Origin: Halomonas gemina
GTDB lineage: Bacteria > Pseudomonadota > Gammaproteobacteria > Pseudomonadales > Halomonadaceae
DNA: 64,000 nt
Direction: 5' to 3'
NCBI RefSeq assembly: GCF_023554995.1
Contig: NZ_JAMJPK010000006.1
Coordinates: 124,001-188,000 of the forward strand
Positions 9,524 through 17,967 of this stretch are shown in pieces. The translations under genes were made by a program, and so were the position numbers. The notes below the pieces were generated by a model. The model had not been told where the DNA came from. It worked only from the letters and a program-made list of their open reading frames with translations, and made no database searches. The first letter of the stretch is position 1. Each line of letters starts with the position of its first letter.

Positions 9524-10309
9524 ATGCAGGATGACAGCCCCCTGGTCCGCCGCCACGATCTCGACGGCGTGACCACCCTGACGCTGAACCGGCCGAAGCA
9601 GTTCAACGCCCTCTCCGAGGAGATGCTCGAGGCCCTGGGTGGCGAGCTCGACCGCGTGACCGATGACATGCACGTGCGTTGCGTGGTGATCGCCGCCGAG
9701 GGCCGCGCCTTCTGTGCCGGTCACGACTTAAAGCAGATGCGTGCCACCCCCGACGAGGCCTACTACCAGCAACTCTTCGCGCGCTGCGGGGCCGTGATGC
9801 AGGCCATCGTCGAGCTGCCGGTGCCGGTGATCGCCCGGGTGCAGGGCATCGCCACGGCGGCGGGCTGCCAGCTGGTGGCCAGCTGTGACCTGGCCGTGGC
9901 GGCGCGCTCGGCGCGCTTCGCCGTCTCGGGCATCAACGCCGGGCTGTTCTGCTCCACGCCGGCGGTGGCGCTGTCGCGCAACGTGGCCCGCAAGCGGGCC
10001 ATGGAGATGCTCTTCACCGGCGAGTTTATCGACGCCGACACCGCCCGCGACTGGGGGCTGGTCAACCGGGTCGCCGACGACGAGGCCCTCGACGAGACGC
10101 TGGGTGCGCTCACCTCAAGCATCTGCGCCAAGAGCGCGGTGGCGGTGCGCACCGGCAAGGCGATGTTCCAGCGCCAGCTGCGCATGCCGCTGGACGAGGC
10201 CTACGCCTTCGCCGGTGAGGTGATGGCACGAAACATGACGGCCGAGGATGCCGGCGAAGGGATCGACGCCTTCATCGAGAAGCGCCCACCCGAGTGGCGA
10301 CACCGCTGA
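9524..10309 (+). CDS. Enoyl-CoA hydratase/isomerase family protein
   Basis: A 261-residue crotonase-fold protein. The first oxyanion-hole segment is AEGRAFCAGHDLKQM and the second lies around GIATAAGCQLVASCDLAVA. At the usual catalytic-Glu positions the sequence has Ala/Cys-type residues, as in the ECHDC3-like subgroup, so strict hydratase activity is uncertain. The FCSTPAVAL segment is also typical of that subgroup. The ATG at 9524 has CGGAG upstream. It is divergent from the PLP enzyme and followed by the IclR gene on the same strand. The substrate is unknown. Confidence 0.85.
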   Translation: MQDDSPLVRRHDLDGVTTLTLNRPKQFNALSEEMLEALGGELDRVTDDMHVRCVVIAAEGRAFCAGHDLKQMRATPDEAYYQQLFARCGAVMQAIVELPVPVIARVQGIATAAGCQLVASCDLAVAARSARFAVSGINAGLFCSTPAVALSRNVARKRAMEMLFTGEFIDADTARDWGLVNRVADDEALDETLGALTSSICAKSAVAVRTGKAMFQRQLRMPLDEAYAFAGEVMARNMTAEDAGEGIDAFIEKRPPEWRHR

Positions 10310-10413
10310 GGTCATGCACAACGCTGGATGGAAGCCATTTCCGCAACCGCGACAACGCCCGCCCGAGACGGTATCCTGTGGCCTCGAGAGAATGCGGCAG
10401 GAGGACGATCCGG

Positions 10414-11238
10414 GTGACCGAAGGCAAGCGCAGAACGGCGGGACGACCCGCGGGGTCGGGCAAGAGTACCAGCGGCCACAGCCAGTCGCTGGTCCGCGGA
10501 CTTAACCTGCTCGAGCGCCTGGCGGCCAGCCCCGGCGGCCTGGCCCTCTCCGAGGTGGCCGAGCAGGCGGACCTCGCCCCCTCCACCACCCACCGGCTGC
10601 TGCAGGCCCTGCAGAGCCAGGGCTTCGTCGCCCAGGACAGCGAACTGGGTGTGTGGAAGATCGACGTCAAGACCTTCCGCATCGGCAACAGCTTCCTCGA
10701 GGCCCGCGACTTCGTCGGTACCAGTCGCCCCTTCCTGCGCCGCCTCACCGCCCAGACCGGCGAGACGGCCAACCTCGGCGTGCGTGACGACGGCACGGCG
10801 GTCTTCCTGGCCCAGAGCGAGTCGCCGCAGATGATGCGCATGATCACCCGGCTCGGCTCCCGGGCGCCGCTGCACGCCTCGGGCGTCGGCAAGGCGCTGA
10901 TGGCCTGGCTGCCGGACGACGAGCTCCAGCGCATCCTCGACGCGCGGGGCCTGGCGCGCGTCACCGAGAACACCCTGCACACCCCCGCATCGCTGCGCGA
11001 GGGGCTGGCCGAGATCCGCCGTCAGGGCTTCGCCTGCGACCGGGAGGAGCACGCCATCGGCCTGCAGTGCGTGGCCGCCTGCATCCACGACGAGCATGGC
11101 ACTCCGCTGGCCGCCATCTCGGTCTCCGGCCCCAAGGCGCGCATCCCTGAGCAGCGGCTGGCCGAGCTAGGCGCGCTGGTGCGCGACACCGCCACCGAGA
11201 TCACTGCGCGGCTGGGGGGCAAGGTCCCGGCGGCCTGA
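10414..11238 (+). CDS. IclR-family transcriptional regulator
   Basis: 274 residues with the standard two-domain layout: an N-terminal winged helix (about 25-85, with ALSEVAEQADLAPSTTHRLL as HTH) and a C-terminal IclR effector domain containing LHASGVGKALMAWLP and EEHAIGLQCVAA. The start is a GTG at 10414 because a strong AGGAGG lies 8-10 nt upstream; the longer reading frame would overlap the preceding gene. A basic, Gly/Ser-rich N-terminal tail precedes the HTH. Its effector is unknown. Probable targets are the adjacent PLP enzyme and hydratase genes or the upstream purine genes. Confidence 0.9.
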   Translation: MTEGKRRTAGRPAGSGKSTSGHSQSLVRGLNLLERLAASPGGLALSEVAEQADLAPSTTHRLLQALQSQGFVAQDSELGVWKIDVKTFRIGNSFLEARDFVGTSRPFLRRLTAQTGETANLGVRDDGTAVFLAQSESPQMMRMITRLGSRAPLHASGVGKALMAWLPDDELQRILDARGLARVTENTLHTPASLREGLAEIRRQGFACDREEHAIGLQCVAACIHDEHGTPLAAISVSGPKARIPEQRLAELGALVRDTATEITARLGGKVPAA

Positions 11239-11260
11239 CCGCTGCCCTGCACCTGACCCA

Positions 11261-11298
11261 CACGACAGAGCCCGGCCATGGCCGGGCGCTGTCGTGTG
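11261..11298. terminator. Intergenic hairpin between convergent iclR-type and marR-type genes
   Basis: A long symmetric hairpin: CACGACAG...CTGTCGTG arms enclose the perfect palindrome CCCGGCCATGGCCGGG. No T-run follows on either strand, so a bidirectional-terminator role is inferred from its position between two stop codons. Confidence 0.45.
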
Positions 11299-11320
11299 GA
11301 GGTTGGCGTCGAGGGCCGGC

Positions 11321-11803
11321 CTAGCCGATCCGCTCCAGCTGCCGCTCGAGCTTGCCCATGGCATTGAGCAGGTCACGGTACTCACCCGCACTCAGGGTCG
11401 CCACGAGCTCCGCCTCCCAGTCCTGGGCCTCCGGAATCAGGCGCGAGAGCAGCGCTGCCCCCTCGGGGGTCAGGTGCAGGTCATGCACCCGCTGGTCCCT
11501 TGCGGAGGGCGTCCGGGTCACCAGGCCACGATCGACCAGCGCCTGCACCGCCCGGGAGACCCGCGCCTTGTCCATATTGGTGTAGGTGCAGACCTTCTTG
11601 GCGGTCAGGTCATCGCAGTGGCTGAGCCAGGCCAGCACCCGCCACTGGGCCACGTTGAGGTCGTAGCGCTGTGCGTACATGCGTTCCAGCTCGTCGCTGA
11701 TGCGGTCGGCCAGCCGGTTGAGCCGATAGGGCAGGAACTGGTTGAGGTCCAGTCGTCCGGGTCCCTGCTGCGCTACTCGTGGATGCTCCTCGCCTGACGA
11801 CAT
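11321..11803 (-). CDS. MarR-family regulator, probable repressor of the homogentisate operon
   Basis: A 160-residue MarR protein with the winged helix at about 50-110 (LNVAQWRVLAWL, then KARVSRAVQALVDRGLVTR and the wing DQRVHDLHLT), flanked by dimerisation helices. The ATG at 11803 follows a long purine-rich AGGAGGAAGG. It is divergent from hmgA, and the shared 118-bp gap carries two copies of a GTTTCA-N2-TGAAAC palindrome, the type of symmetric site MarR dimers bind. This suggests it represses hmgA-fahA-maiA and itself, relieved by a pathway intermediate. That is inference from arrangement; several MarR and IclR proteins play this role in other bacteria. Confidence 0.88.
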   Translation of the reverse strand: MSSGEEHPRVAQQGPGRLDLNQFLPYRLNRLADRISDELERMYAQRYDLNVAQWRVLAWLSHCDDLTAKKVCTYTNMDKARVSRAVQALVDRGLVTRTPSARDQRVHDLHLTPEGAALLSRLIPEAQDWEAELVATLSAGEYRDLLNAMGKLERQLERIG

Positions 11804-11833
11804 CCCACCTTCCTCCTGGTCTGGGGAACTACC

Positions 11834-11905
11834 TTGATGCACAGGCAGATAGTTGCATATGAAACCATCCCGGTCTAGCATCGAGGAATTGGTTTCATGT
11901 GAAAC
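11834..11905. promoter_or_regulatory. hmgA promoter with two MarR-type operators
   Basis: Two palindromes, GTTGCATATGAAAC (11852-11865) and GTTTCATGTGAAAC (11892-11905), share half-sites GTTTCA/TGAAAC and are spaced exactly 40 bp centre to centre, about four helical turns. A possible hmgA promoter, TTGCAT (11853-11858), 17 bp, TAGCAT (11876-11881), puts the first palindrome over -35 and the second just after the start point, a layout expected for repression. The promoter hexamers themselves are modest matches. Confidence 0.72.
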
Positions 11906-11921
11906 TGCATCTCGGAGCACA

Positions 11922-13235
11922 ATGACAATGACCGCCCCCCTCCTCTACCAGAACGGCTTTCGCAACCACTTCGCCACCGAGGCCCTGCCCGGTGCACTCC
12001 CCGAGGGTCAGAACTCCCCGCAGAAGTGTGCCTACGGGCTCTATGCCGAACAGCTGACCGGCTCGGCCTTCACGGCACCACGCCACCAGAACCTGCGCAG
12101 CTGGCTCTATCGCATCCGCCCGTCCGTGGTGCAGAGCGCCTACCAGCCGCTGGAGAACCGCCAGGTCCATACCTCGCCGCTTGACAAGCCCGCCGCCGAC
12201 CCCAACCAGATGCGCTGGGATCCGGCACCGCTGCCCAATGAGCCCACCGATTTCATTGATGGCCTGCTGACCATCGCCGTCAACGGCGATGCCGGCGCCC
12301 AGACCGGTGTCGGGGTGCATGTCTACACGCTCAACCAGGACATGACCGAGCGCTTCTTCTACAGCGCCGATGGCGAGATGCTGTTCGTACCCCAGCTCGG
12401 CGCACTGCGGCTGCGCACCGAGTTTGGCGAGATCGAGATAGACAACGGCGAGATCGCCGTGATCCCCCGCGGCGTGAAGTTTCAGGTGTGTCGCGCCGCC
12501 GGCGTCGATGCCGCCCGCGGCTATATCTGCGAGAACTACGGCAGCCCGATGGAGCTGCCCGGCCTGGGTCCCATCGGCGCCAACGGCCTGGCCAACCCGC
12601 GCGATTTCCAGAGCCCCCTAGCCACCTACGAGGATGTGGAAGGCGACTTCTCCCTGGTGGCCAAGTTCTCCGGTCGCTTCTGGGAGACGCGCCTGAACCA
12701 CTCACCGCTGGACGTGGTGGCCTGGCACGGCAACTACGCGCCCTACAAGTACGACCTGGCCAACTTCAACACCATCAACACGGTCAGCTTCGATCACCCC
12801 GACCCGTCGATCTTCACCGTGCTGACCTCGGCTTCCGACACGCCGGGGATGGCCAACCTGGACTTCGTGGTCTTCCCGCCGCGCTGGATGGTGGCCGAGA
12901 ACACCTTTCGTCCGCCCTGGTTCCACCGCAACCTGATGAGCGAGTTCATGGGGCTGGTCCATGGCGAGTACGATGCCAAGGCCGAGGGCTTCCTGCCCGG
13001 CGGCGCCAGCCTGCACAACTGCATGTCGCCCCACGGCCCCGATGCCGAGACCTTCGACAAGGCCTCCAACGCCGAGCTCAAGCCGCAATATCTTGGTGAT
13101 ACCCTGGCCTTCATGTTCGAGAGCCGTTACGTCTACCACCCCACCGAGGCGGCGCTGGCCACGGACTTCCGCCAGCGCGACTACGTGGATGTCTGGTCGA
13201 CCCTGCGCTCCAACTTCACCCCGGACAAGACCTGA
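11922..13235 (+). CDS. hmgA: Homogentisate 1,2-dioxygenase
   Basis: Opens the aromatic ring of homogentisate to maleylacetoacetate in tyrosine/phenylalanine breakdown, using Fe(II) and O2. At 437 residues it has the family length. The iron ligands fall at the expected places: H335 ([12 protein letters not shown]), E341 and H371 (CMSPHGPD). A second ATG at 11928 is an equally possible start: GGAG is 4 nt from the first and 10 nt from the second. It leads the hmgA-fahA-maiA run. 4-hydroxyphenylpyruvate dioxygenase is not in this window. Confidence 0.98.
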   Translation: MTMTAPLLYQNGFRNHFATEALPGALPEGQNSPQKCAYGLYAEQLTGSAFTAPRHQNLRSWLYRIRPSVVQSAYQPLENRQVHTSPLDKPAADPNQMRWDPAPLPNEPTDFIDGLLTIAVNGDAGAQTGVGVHVYTLNQDMTERFFYSADGEMLFVPQLGALRLRTEFGEIEIDNGEIAVIPRGVKFQVCRAAGVDAARGYICENYGSPMELPGLGPIGANGLANPRDFQSPLATYEDVEGDFSLVAKFSGRFWETRLNHSPLDVVAWHGNYAPYKYDLANFNTINTVSFDHPDPSIFTVLTSASDTPGMANLDFVVFPPRWMVAENTFRPPWFHRNLMSEFMGLVHGEYDAKAEGFLPGGASLHNCMSPHGPDAETFDKASNAELKPQYLGDTLAFMFESRYVYHPTEAALATDFRQRDYVDVWSTLRSNFTPDKT

Positions 13236-13297
13236 CCCACACCCATAATGCGCGGGGCTCAGGCAGCCCCACCCCTGATGAAAAGGACCGAATTCGA

Positions 13298-14317
13298 ATG
13301 AAACTGGCAACGCTGAAGAAAGGCCGTGACGGCGAACTGATCCTCGTCTCTCGCGACCTCTCCCGCGCGGTAAGTGCGGCCGACATCGCCCCGACTCTCC
13401 AGCAGGCCATCGAGGCCTGGGACGCCGTAAGCCCGAAGCTCGAGGCACGCTACGCCGAGCTCAACGACGACAAGGCCGAGGGTGCCTTCGACCTCGACCA
13501 GAGCGCCCTGCACTCTCCCCTGCCGCGCACCTACCACTGGGCCGATGGCTCCGCCTACCTGAACCACGTCAAGCTGGTACGCCAGGCGCGTAATGCCGAG
13601 ATGCCCGAGACCTTCTGGACCGACCCGCTGATGTACCAGGGCGGCGGCGACAAGTTCCTCGCCCCCACCGAGGATATCGAGGCGATCAGCGAGGAGCACG
13701 GCATCGACTTCGAGGGCGAGATCGCCGTGGTCACCGACGATGTGCCCATGGCGGTCACGCCCGAACAGGCGGCCAAGCACATCAAGCTGGTGATGCTGGT
13801 CAACGACGTCAGCCTGCGCGGCCTGATCCCCGGCGAACTCGCCAAGGGCTTCGGCTTCTTCCAGGCCAAGCCGGCATCAAGCTTCTCGCCCATCGCGGTG
13901 ACACCGGACGAGTTGGGTGACGCCTGGCAGGAGGGCAAGGTACACCTGCCGCTGACCGTGCACCTCAACGGCGAGAAGTTCGGTGAGCCCGAGGCCGGTC
14001 CCGACATGATCTTCGGCTTCCCGCAGCTCATCGCCCACGCCGCCCGCACCCGCTATCTGGGCGCCGGTGCCATCGTCGGGTCCGGCACCGTCTCCAACCC
14101 GGATCCTGACGGCGGCCCCGGTAAGCCGATCAGCGAGGGTGGAGTGGGCTACAGCTGCCTGGCCGAGGTACGCATGGTGGAGAAGATCTTGCACGGCGAC
14201 AGCAAGACGCCGTTTATGCGCTTCGGCGACCGGGTCCGTATCGAGATGTTCGACCGTGAGGGCAAGAGCATCTTCGGCACCATCGACCAGCAGGTCGTGA
14301 AATACGAGCCCAAGTAA
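13298..14317 (+). CDS. fahA: Fumarylacetoacetate hydrolase
   Basis: Cleaves fumarylacetoacetate to fumarate and acetoacetate, the last step of homogentisate degradation. The 339-residue protein has the FAH fold hallmarks: an acidic metal site around DFEGEIAVV, the Lys/Asn-rich MLVNDVSLRGL and KGFGFFQAKPASSFSP, and a Gly-rich IVGSGTVSN. It belongs to the shorter bacterial form with an N-terminal domain of about 80 residues. A strong AAAAGGA lies 8 nt before the ATG. It follows hmgA by 62 bp and precedes maiA by 18 bp, so one operon is likely. Confidence 0.94.
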   Translation: MKLATLKKGRDGELILVSRDLSRAVSAADIAPTLQQAIEAWDAVSPKLEARYAELNDDKAEGAFDLDQSALHSPLPRTYHWADGSAYLNHVKLVRQARNAEMPETFWTDPLMYQGGGDKFLAPTEDIEAISEEHGIDFEGEIAVVTDDVPMAVTPEQAAKHIKLVMLVNDVSLRGLIPGELAKGFGFFQAKPASSFSPIAVTPDELGDAWQEGKVHLPLTVHLNGEKFGEPEAGPDMIFGFPQLIAHAARTRYLGAGAIVGSGTVSNPDPDGGPGKPISEGGVGYSCLAEVRMVEKILHGDSKTPFMRFGDRVRIEMFDREGKSIFGTIDQQVVKYEPK

Positions 14318-14335
14318 GTCAGCGGAGACGCAACG

Positions 14336-14980
14336 ATGACCACGCTCTACGGTTACTACCGTTCGTCGGCCGCGTACCGGGTTCGCATCGCCCTGAACCT
14401 CAAGGGCCTGGACTACGAGCAGGCCCCGGTCAACCTGGTCAAGGGCGAACAGCGCCTAGATGCGAATCTCGCCCGCAATCCCCAGGGACTGGTGCCTAGC
14501 CTGGTGACAGACCATGGCCTGGTGCTCAACCAATCGCTGGCGATCTGCGAATACCTCGACGAACGCCATCCCGAGCCGCCCCTGCTGCCGGCGGATGCCG
14601 AGGGGCGTGCCCGGGTGCGCTCGCTCGCCCAGCTGGTGGCCTGCGAGATTCACCCGCTCAACAATCTGCGAGTGCTCAAGTACCTGGTGGGCGAGCTCGG
14701 CCTCGACGACGAGGCCAAGCTCAGCTGGTACCGCCACTGGATCGCCGAAGGCTTCGCCGCCCTGGAAACCCAGCTCTCCCGGGAAGCCGGCAGCGGTGAC
14801 TTCTGCCACGGCGACACGCCGAGCCTGGCGGATATCTGTCTTATCCCTCAGGTCTATAACGCCGAGCGCTTCGCGTGTGACCTGTCGCACTACCCGACGA
14901 TACGACGCATCGCCGCCAACTGTCGTGCACTGCCGGCCTTCTCCCAGGCCGCGCCGGAGGCGCAACCCGACGCCCGCTGA
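14336..14980 (+). CDS. maiA: Maleylacetoacetate isomerase (zeta-class glutathione transferase)
   Basis: Glutathione-dependent isomerisation of maleylacetoacetate to fumarylacetoacetate. The 214-residue protein has the zeta-class signature YRSSAAYRVRIALNLKG at the N-terminus (the Ser-Ser pair activates glutathione) and a helical GST C-terminal domain with DICLIPQVYNAERF. It is third in hmgA-fahA-maiA, although it catalyses the middle step. The gene has no clear terminator; a small CCCTCC/GGAGGG hairpin lies about 70 bp downstream. Confidence 0.96.
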   Translation: MTTLYGYYRSSAAYRVRIALNLKGLDYEQAPVNLVKGEQRLDANLARNPQGLVPSLVTDHGLVLNQSLAICEYLDERHPEPPLLPADAEGRARVRSLAQLVACEIHPLNNLRVLKYLVGELGLDDEAKLSWYRHWIAEGFAALETQLSREAGSGDFCHGDTPSLADICLIPQVYNAERFACDLSHYPTIRRIAANCRALPAFSQAAPEAQPDAR

Positions 14981-15111
14981 GAATATACCGGGATATGATG
15001 CCGAGCATGACCCGGCGCGCGAGAGTCGGACGTGCACTGTTTCGACCGTGAAGCCCTCCCCCCGGAGGGTTACACTAGCGCCCGTCCCCCAGCCACCAGC
15101 CGAGGCCTGTG

Positions 15112-16140
15112 ATGAGTTCCCACCTGCTCTCCATCGACTCCCTGTCCCGCGACGACATCGACCACCTGATGCGCGTCGCCGCACGAATGGAGCCCATCGC
15201 CCAGCGGCGCAAGATCACCCGGGTGCTGGAAGGGGCCGTGCTCGGCAACCTCTTCTTCGAGGCCAGCACCCGCACCCGGGTCAGCTTCCATGCCGCCTTC
15301 TCGCGGCTCGGCGGCAGCGTCTGCGACACCACCGGCTTCACCTTCTCCTCCATGGCCAAGGGCGAGTCGCTCTACGATACCAGCCGGGTGATGAGCGGCT
15401 ACTGCGACGCCATCGTCATGCGCCACCCGGACCAGGGCTCGGTGGCGGAGTTCGCCGCCGCGACGAATGTGCCGGTGATCAACGCCGGTGACGGCCCCGG
15501 CGAGCATCCCAGCCAGGCGCTGCTGGACTTCTACACCATCGACAAGGAGTTCGCCCTCCAGGGCAAGGCGCTCAGGGACGCCCACGTGCTGATGACCGGC
15601 GACCTGAAGTACGGCCGCACCGTGCACTCCCTGATCAAGCTGCTGTCGCGCTACGCCCCGATGCGCATCACCCTGGTGGCGCCGCCCGGCCTCGAGATGC
15701 CGAACCACCTGATAGAGCGGGTCAGCCGCCAGGGGCTCAGCGTGGAGGTCCGCGAGAGCCTGGCCGGCGACTTCTCCGACGTGGACGTGGTCTACACCAC
15801 CCGCATCCAGAAGGAGCGCTTCACCGCCGAGATGAGCGAGGGCTTCAACCTCTCCCGGGACTTCACCGTGGATCGCGCCTTCCTGGACAGCCGCTGCAAC
15901 GCCTCCACCATTGTCATGCACCCGCTGCCCCGCGACAGCCGCCCCGAGGCCAACGACCTGGACGTGGACCTCAACGGCGACCCGCGCCTGGCGATCTTCC
16001 GCCAGACCGACAACGGCATCCCGGTACGCATGGCGATCTTCGCCACCCTGCTCGGGGTCGAGGAACTCATCGACAAGGACCTGCGCGACGTGCCCTGGTT
16101 CGTTCCCGACCGCCTGGGCGTTGACGACGCCTCCTTCTGA
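15112..16140 (+). CDS. pyrB: Aspartate carbamoyltransferase catalytic subunit
   Basis: Forms carbamoyl aspartate in pyrimidine synthesis. 342 residues: carbamoyl-phosphate loop STRTR at 52-56, K83 in SMAKGES, GDGPGEHPSQALLD in the middle and HPLPR at 270-274. It is somewhat longer than the E. coli chain. The ATG at 15112 has GAGG 6 nt upstream; a GTG three bases earlier is possible. A TACACT box (15071-15076) lies upstream. Neither pyrI nor a PyrC-like partner is adjacent. In Pseudomonas the order is ruvX-pyrR-pyrB; here pyrB faces ruvX, with an unrelated gene between and no pyrR. Confidence 0.96.
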   Translation: MSSHLLSIDSLSRDDIDHLMRVAARMEPIAQRRKITRVLEGAVLGNLFFEASTRTRVSFHAAFSRLGGSVCDTTGFTFSSMAKGESLYDTSRVMSGYCDAIVMRHPDQGSVAEFAAATNVPVINAGDGPGEHPSQALLDFYTIDKEFALQGKALRDAHVLMTGDLKYGRTVHSLIKLLSRYAPMRITLVAPPGLEMPNHLIERVSRQGLSVEVRESLAGDFSDVDVVYTTRIQKERFTAEMSEGFNLSRDFTVDRAFLDSRCNASTIVMHPLPRDSRPEANDLDVDLNGDPRLAIFRQTDNGIPVRMAIFATLLGVEELIDKDLRDVPWFVPDRLGVDDASF

Positions 16141-16233
16141 ACGGCCTGCAGGTCGCGCCAGTTCACCTATGCTGGTGGGGAACGACAATCCGCGTCGCCG
16201 CGCATGGCGACCAGGCCTGGAGGCGCAACACCG

Positions 16234-16881
16234 ATGAATCTGAAGCGTGCGTACCTGCTGCTGTGTGGCTTCTACACCCTGCTGATCCTGATCGGCGTCA
16301 TCGCCCTGCTGAGTGGCGGGGGGTCGCTTACCGCCATGATCCAGTTGGGCGTGGGGGCAGTGGTGGTGATCGGGCTGTGGGGCTACTTCCTGGAGAGGGG
16401 ATTCATGAATCCGCGGATGTGGCGCCCCCTGGCGGGGCTGCTGGCGCTGGGCATCGTCGTGCAGCTGGTCGCGGTGTTCACGGCGCATCTCTCCGGCGCG
16501 GCGATGACCTGGACCCTCACGACCGCCATCTTCTCGGTGCTGCCGATGATCTTCCTGTATCGCTACGGCGACCGTGACCAGCCCCTCTGGGCCTCGCCCG
16601 AGGAGCGCGAGGGGGGCAAGGTGCTGGGGGAGCTGCTCGAGGGGCAGCGCGAGCTGCTGGTCGAGAAGCGGGCCGAGGACAGCCAGGCGACCGTCAGGGT
16701 ACGCAAGGCCGGTGACGCCTACCTGGCGAGCGTCGAGCGGGAACGGGAAGGAGAGGTGGAGGCCTTCGAGGAGCGCTTCCGCTGCCCGGCGACCCTGGCG
16801 TTCTTCATCGAGAAGTTCACCTGCATCTCGGTGGGCGACTTCGCCCGGAAGTACCGCGACGGCGGCACCAGCCCGGCCTGA
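16234..16881 (+). CDS. Four-helix membrane protein of unknown function
   Basis: 215 residues, not recognised. The first half has four predicted membrane segments (about 4-25, 28-50, 61-83, 88-108) joined by short loops. The second half (about 110-215) is soluble, charged and mostly helical, rich in Glu/Arg (LGELLEGQRELLVEK), ending in a less charged piece with two cysteines (FRCPATLAFFIEKFTCISVGDF). The ATG at 16234 is preceded by TGGAGG. It lies 93 bp after pyrB and its stop abuts the ruvX stop on the other strand with no spacer. Function cannot be assigned. Confidence 0.8.
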   Translation: MNLKRAYLLLCGFYTLLILIGVIALLSGGGSLTAMIQLGVGAVVVIGLWGYFLERGFMNPRMWRPLAGLLALGIVVQLVAVFTAHLSGAAMTWTLTTAIFSVLPMIFLYRYGDRDQPLWASPEEREGGKVLGELLEGQRELLVEKRAEDSQATVRVRKAGDAYLASVEREREGEVEAFEERFRCPATLAFFIEKFTCISVGDFARKYRDGGTSPA

Positions 16882-17325
16882 TCAGCGCGGCGGCAGGCCC
16901 TCGCGCCGGGCGAAAAAGCCCTCCAGGATCAGCACCGCGGCGATGCCGTCGACCCCCTGGTCGCGATAGTTGCCGCGGTGGCCGGCTTCACGGGCGATCG
17001 ACTTGGCCTCGCGGGTGGAGCCGCGCTCGTCGACCATCTCGCAGGGGATGCCGTAGCGGCCGTAGAGGCGCTTGCCGAACTTGCGTGCCCGGGTGCTCAT
17101 GACCGACTCGCTGCCGTCCATGTTGAGCGGCAGCCCCACCACGAAGAGGTCGGGGCGCCACTCGTCCACCAGCCGCGCCACCTGCGCCCAGTCGGGGATG
17201 CCGTCCCGGGCCGGCAGCGGCTCGAGCTCCCGGGCGCTGGCGAGCAGCTCGTTGCCCACCGCCACGCCGATGCGCCGGGTGCCAAAGTCGAAGACCAGGA
17301 TCAGTCGCGAACCGGCGTCGGCCAT
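16882..17325 (-). CDS. ruvX: Putative pre-16S rRNA nuclease / Holliday-junction resolvase-like RuvX
   Basis: YqgF-family RNase H-fold nuclease implicated in 16S rRNA 5'-end maturation. 147 residues. The first catalytic Asp is D13 in VFDFGTRRIGVA. VVGLPLNMDGSE and VDERGSTREA carry the other conserved residues, and the motif around QGVDGIAAVLIL supplies the final Asp. The start is the ATG at 17325; a GTG at 17328 is immediately upstream. It is the last gene of gshB-tonB-yqgE-ruvX. Confidence 0.96.
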   Translation of the reverse strand: MADAGSRLILVFDFGTRRIGVAVGNELLASARELEPLPARDGIPDWAQVARLVDEWRPDLFVVGLPLNMDGSESVMSTRARKFGKRLYGRYGIPCEMVDERGSTREAKSIAREAGHRGNYRDQGVDGIAAVLILEGFFARREGLPPR

Positions 17326-17377
17326 CACGCCGGCTCCGTCATCGCGAGCCGTCCCCTCATCACGCGCCGACCCTTGA

Positions 17378-17950
17378 TCAAGAGTGGCCCGCCTCGCGGG
17401 TCATCAGGTTCAGGTCGATGCCCAGGATCCCCGCGGCGGCGCCCAGGCGCTGCTCGGGCGGCACCGTGAAGAGGATGTCGGCACGTCCCTCCACCGTGAG
17501 CCAGGCGTTCTCCTTGAGCTCGGCCTCCAGCTGGCCCGACTCCCAGCCGGCACAGCCCAGGCAGACCAGGAACTGCTCGGGCCCCTTGCCATCCGCCAGC
17601 GCCTGGAGGATGTCCATCGAGGTGGTCAGGGCGATCTCATCGGCGACCTGGATGCTGGAATCCCAGGCGTCGCTGGACCCGCGATGCAGGATGAAGCCGC
17701 GATCCTTGTGGGTCGGGCCGCCATAGTAGACCGGCGCCTGGCGATGGGGACTCTCGTCGCCGCCCAGCTCGAGCTGCTCGAAGAGGGCGTCCAGGGTCAG
17801 CTCAAGGGGCCGGTTGACGATCACGCCCATGGTGCCGTTCTCGTCATGGTCGCAGAGGTAGCTGAGGCTGCCGGCGAAATTGGGGTCTTCCAGGTGCGGC
17901 ATCGCCAGCAGGAAGTGGTTTTTCAAGCCGAAGTGTTGCACGGATTGCAT
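17378..17950 (-). CDS. yqgE: YqgE/AlgH family protein
   Basis: A 190-residue UPF0301 protein. Signature segments are NHFLLAMPHLEDPNF near the N-terminus, the ENGTMGVIVNRPL strand, YYGGPTHKDRGFILHR and CLGCAGWESGQLEAE. AlgH was named from a Pseudomonas alginate-regulation phenotype, but its biochemical role is unsettled. The gene sits 52 bp upstream of ruvX, as in many gammaproteobacteria, which suggests a link to RNA or redox housekeeping rather than to alginate. Confidence 0.95.
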   Translation of the reverse strand: MQSVQHFGLKNHFLLAMPHLEDPNFAGSLSYLCDHDENGTMGVIVNRPLELTLDALFEQLELGGDESPHRQAPVYYGGPTHKDRGFILHRGSSDAWDSSIQVADEIALTTSMDILQALADGKGPEQFLVCLGCAGWESGQLEAELKENAWLTVEGRADILFTVPPEQRLGAAAGILGIDLNLMTREAGHS

Positions 17951-17967
17951 GAGACTCCCCGGCGGAC

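Noticed and set aside
15070-16488. 472-codon minus-strand frame opposite pyrB
   Set aside because: Shadow frame; pyrB catalytic motifs are intact on the other strand.
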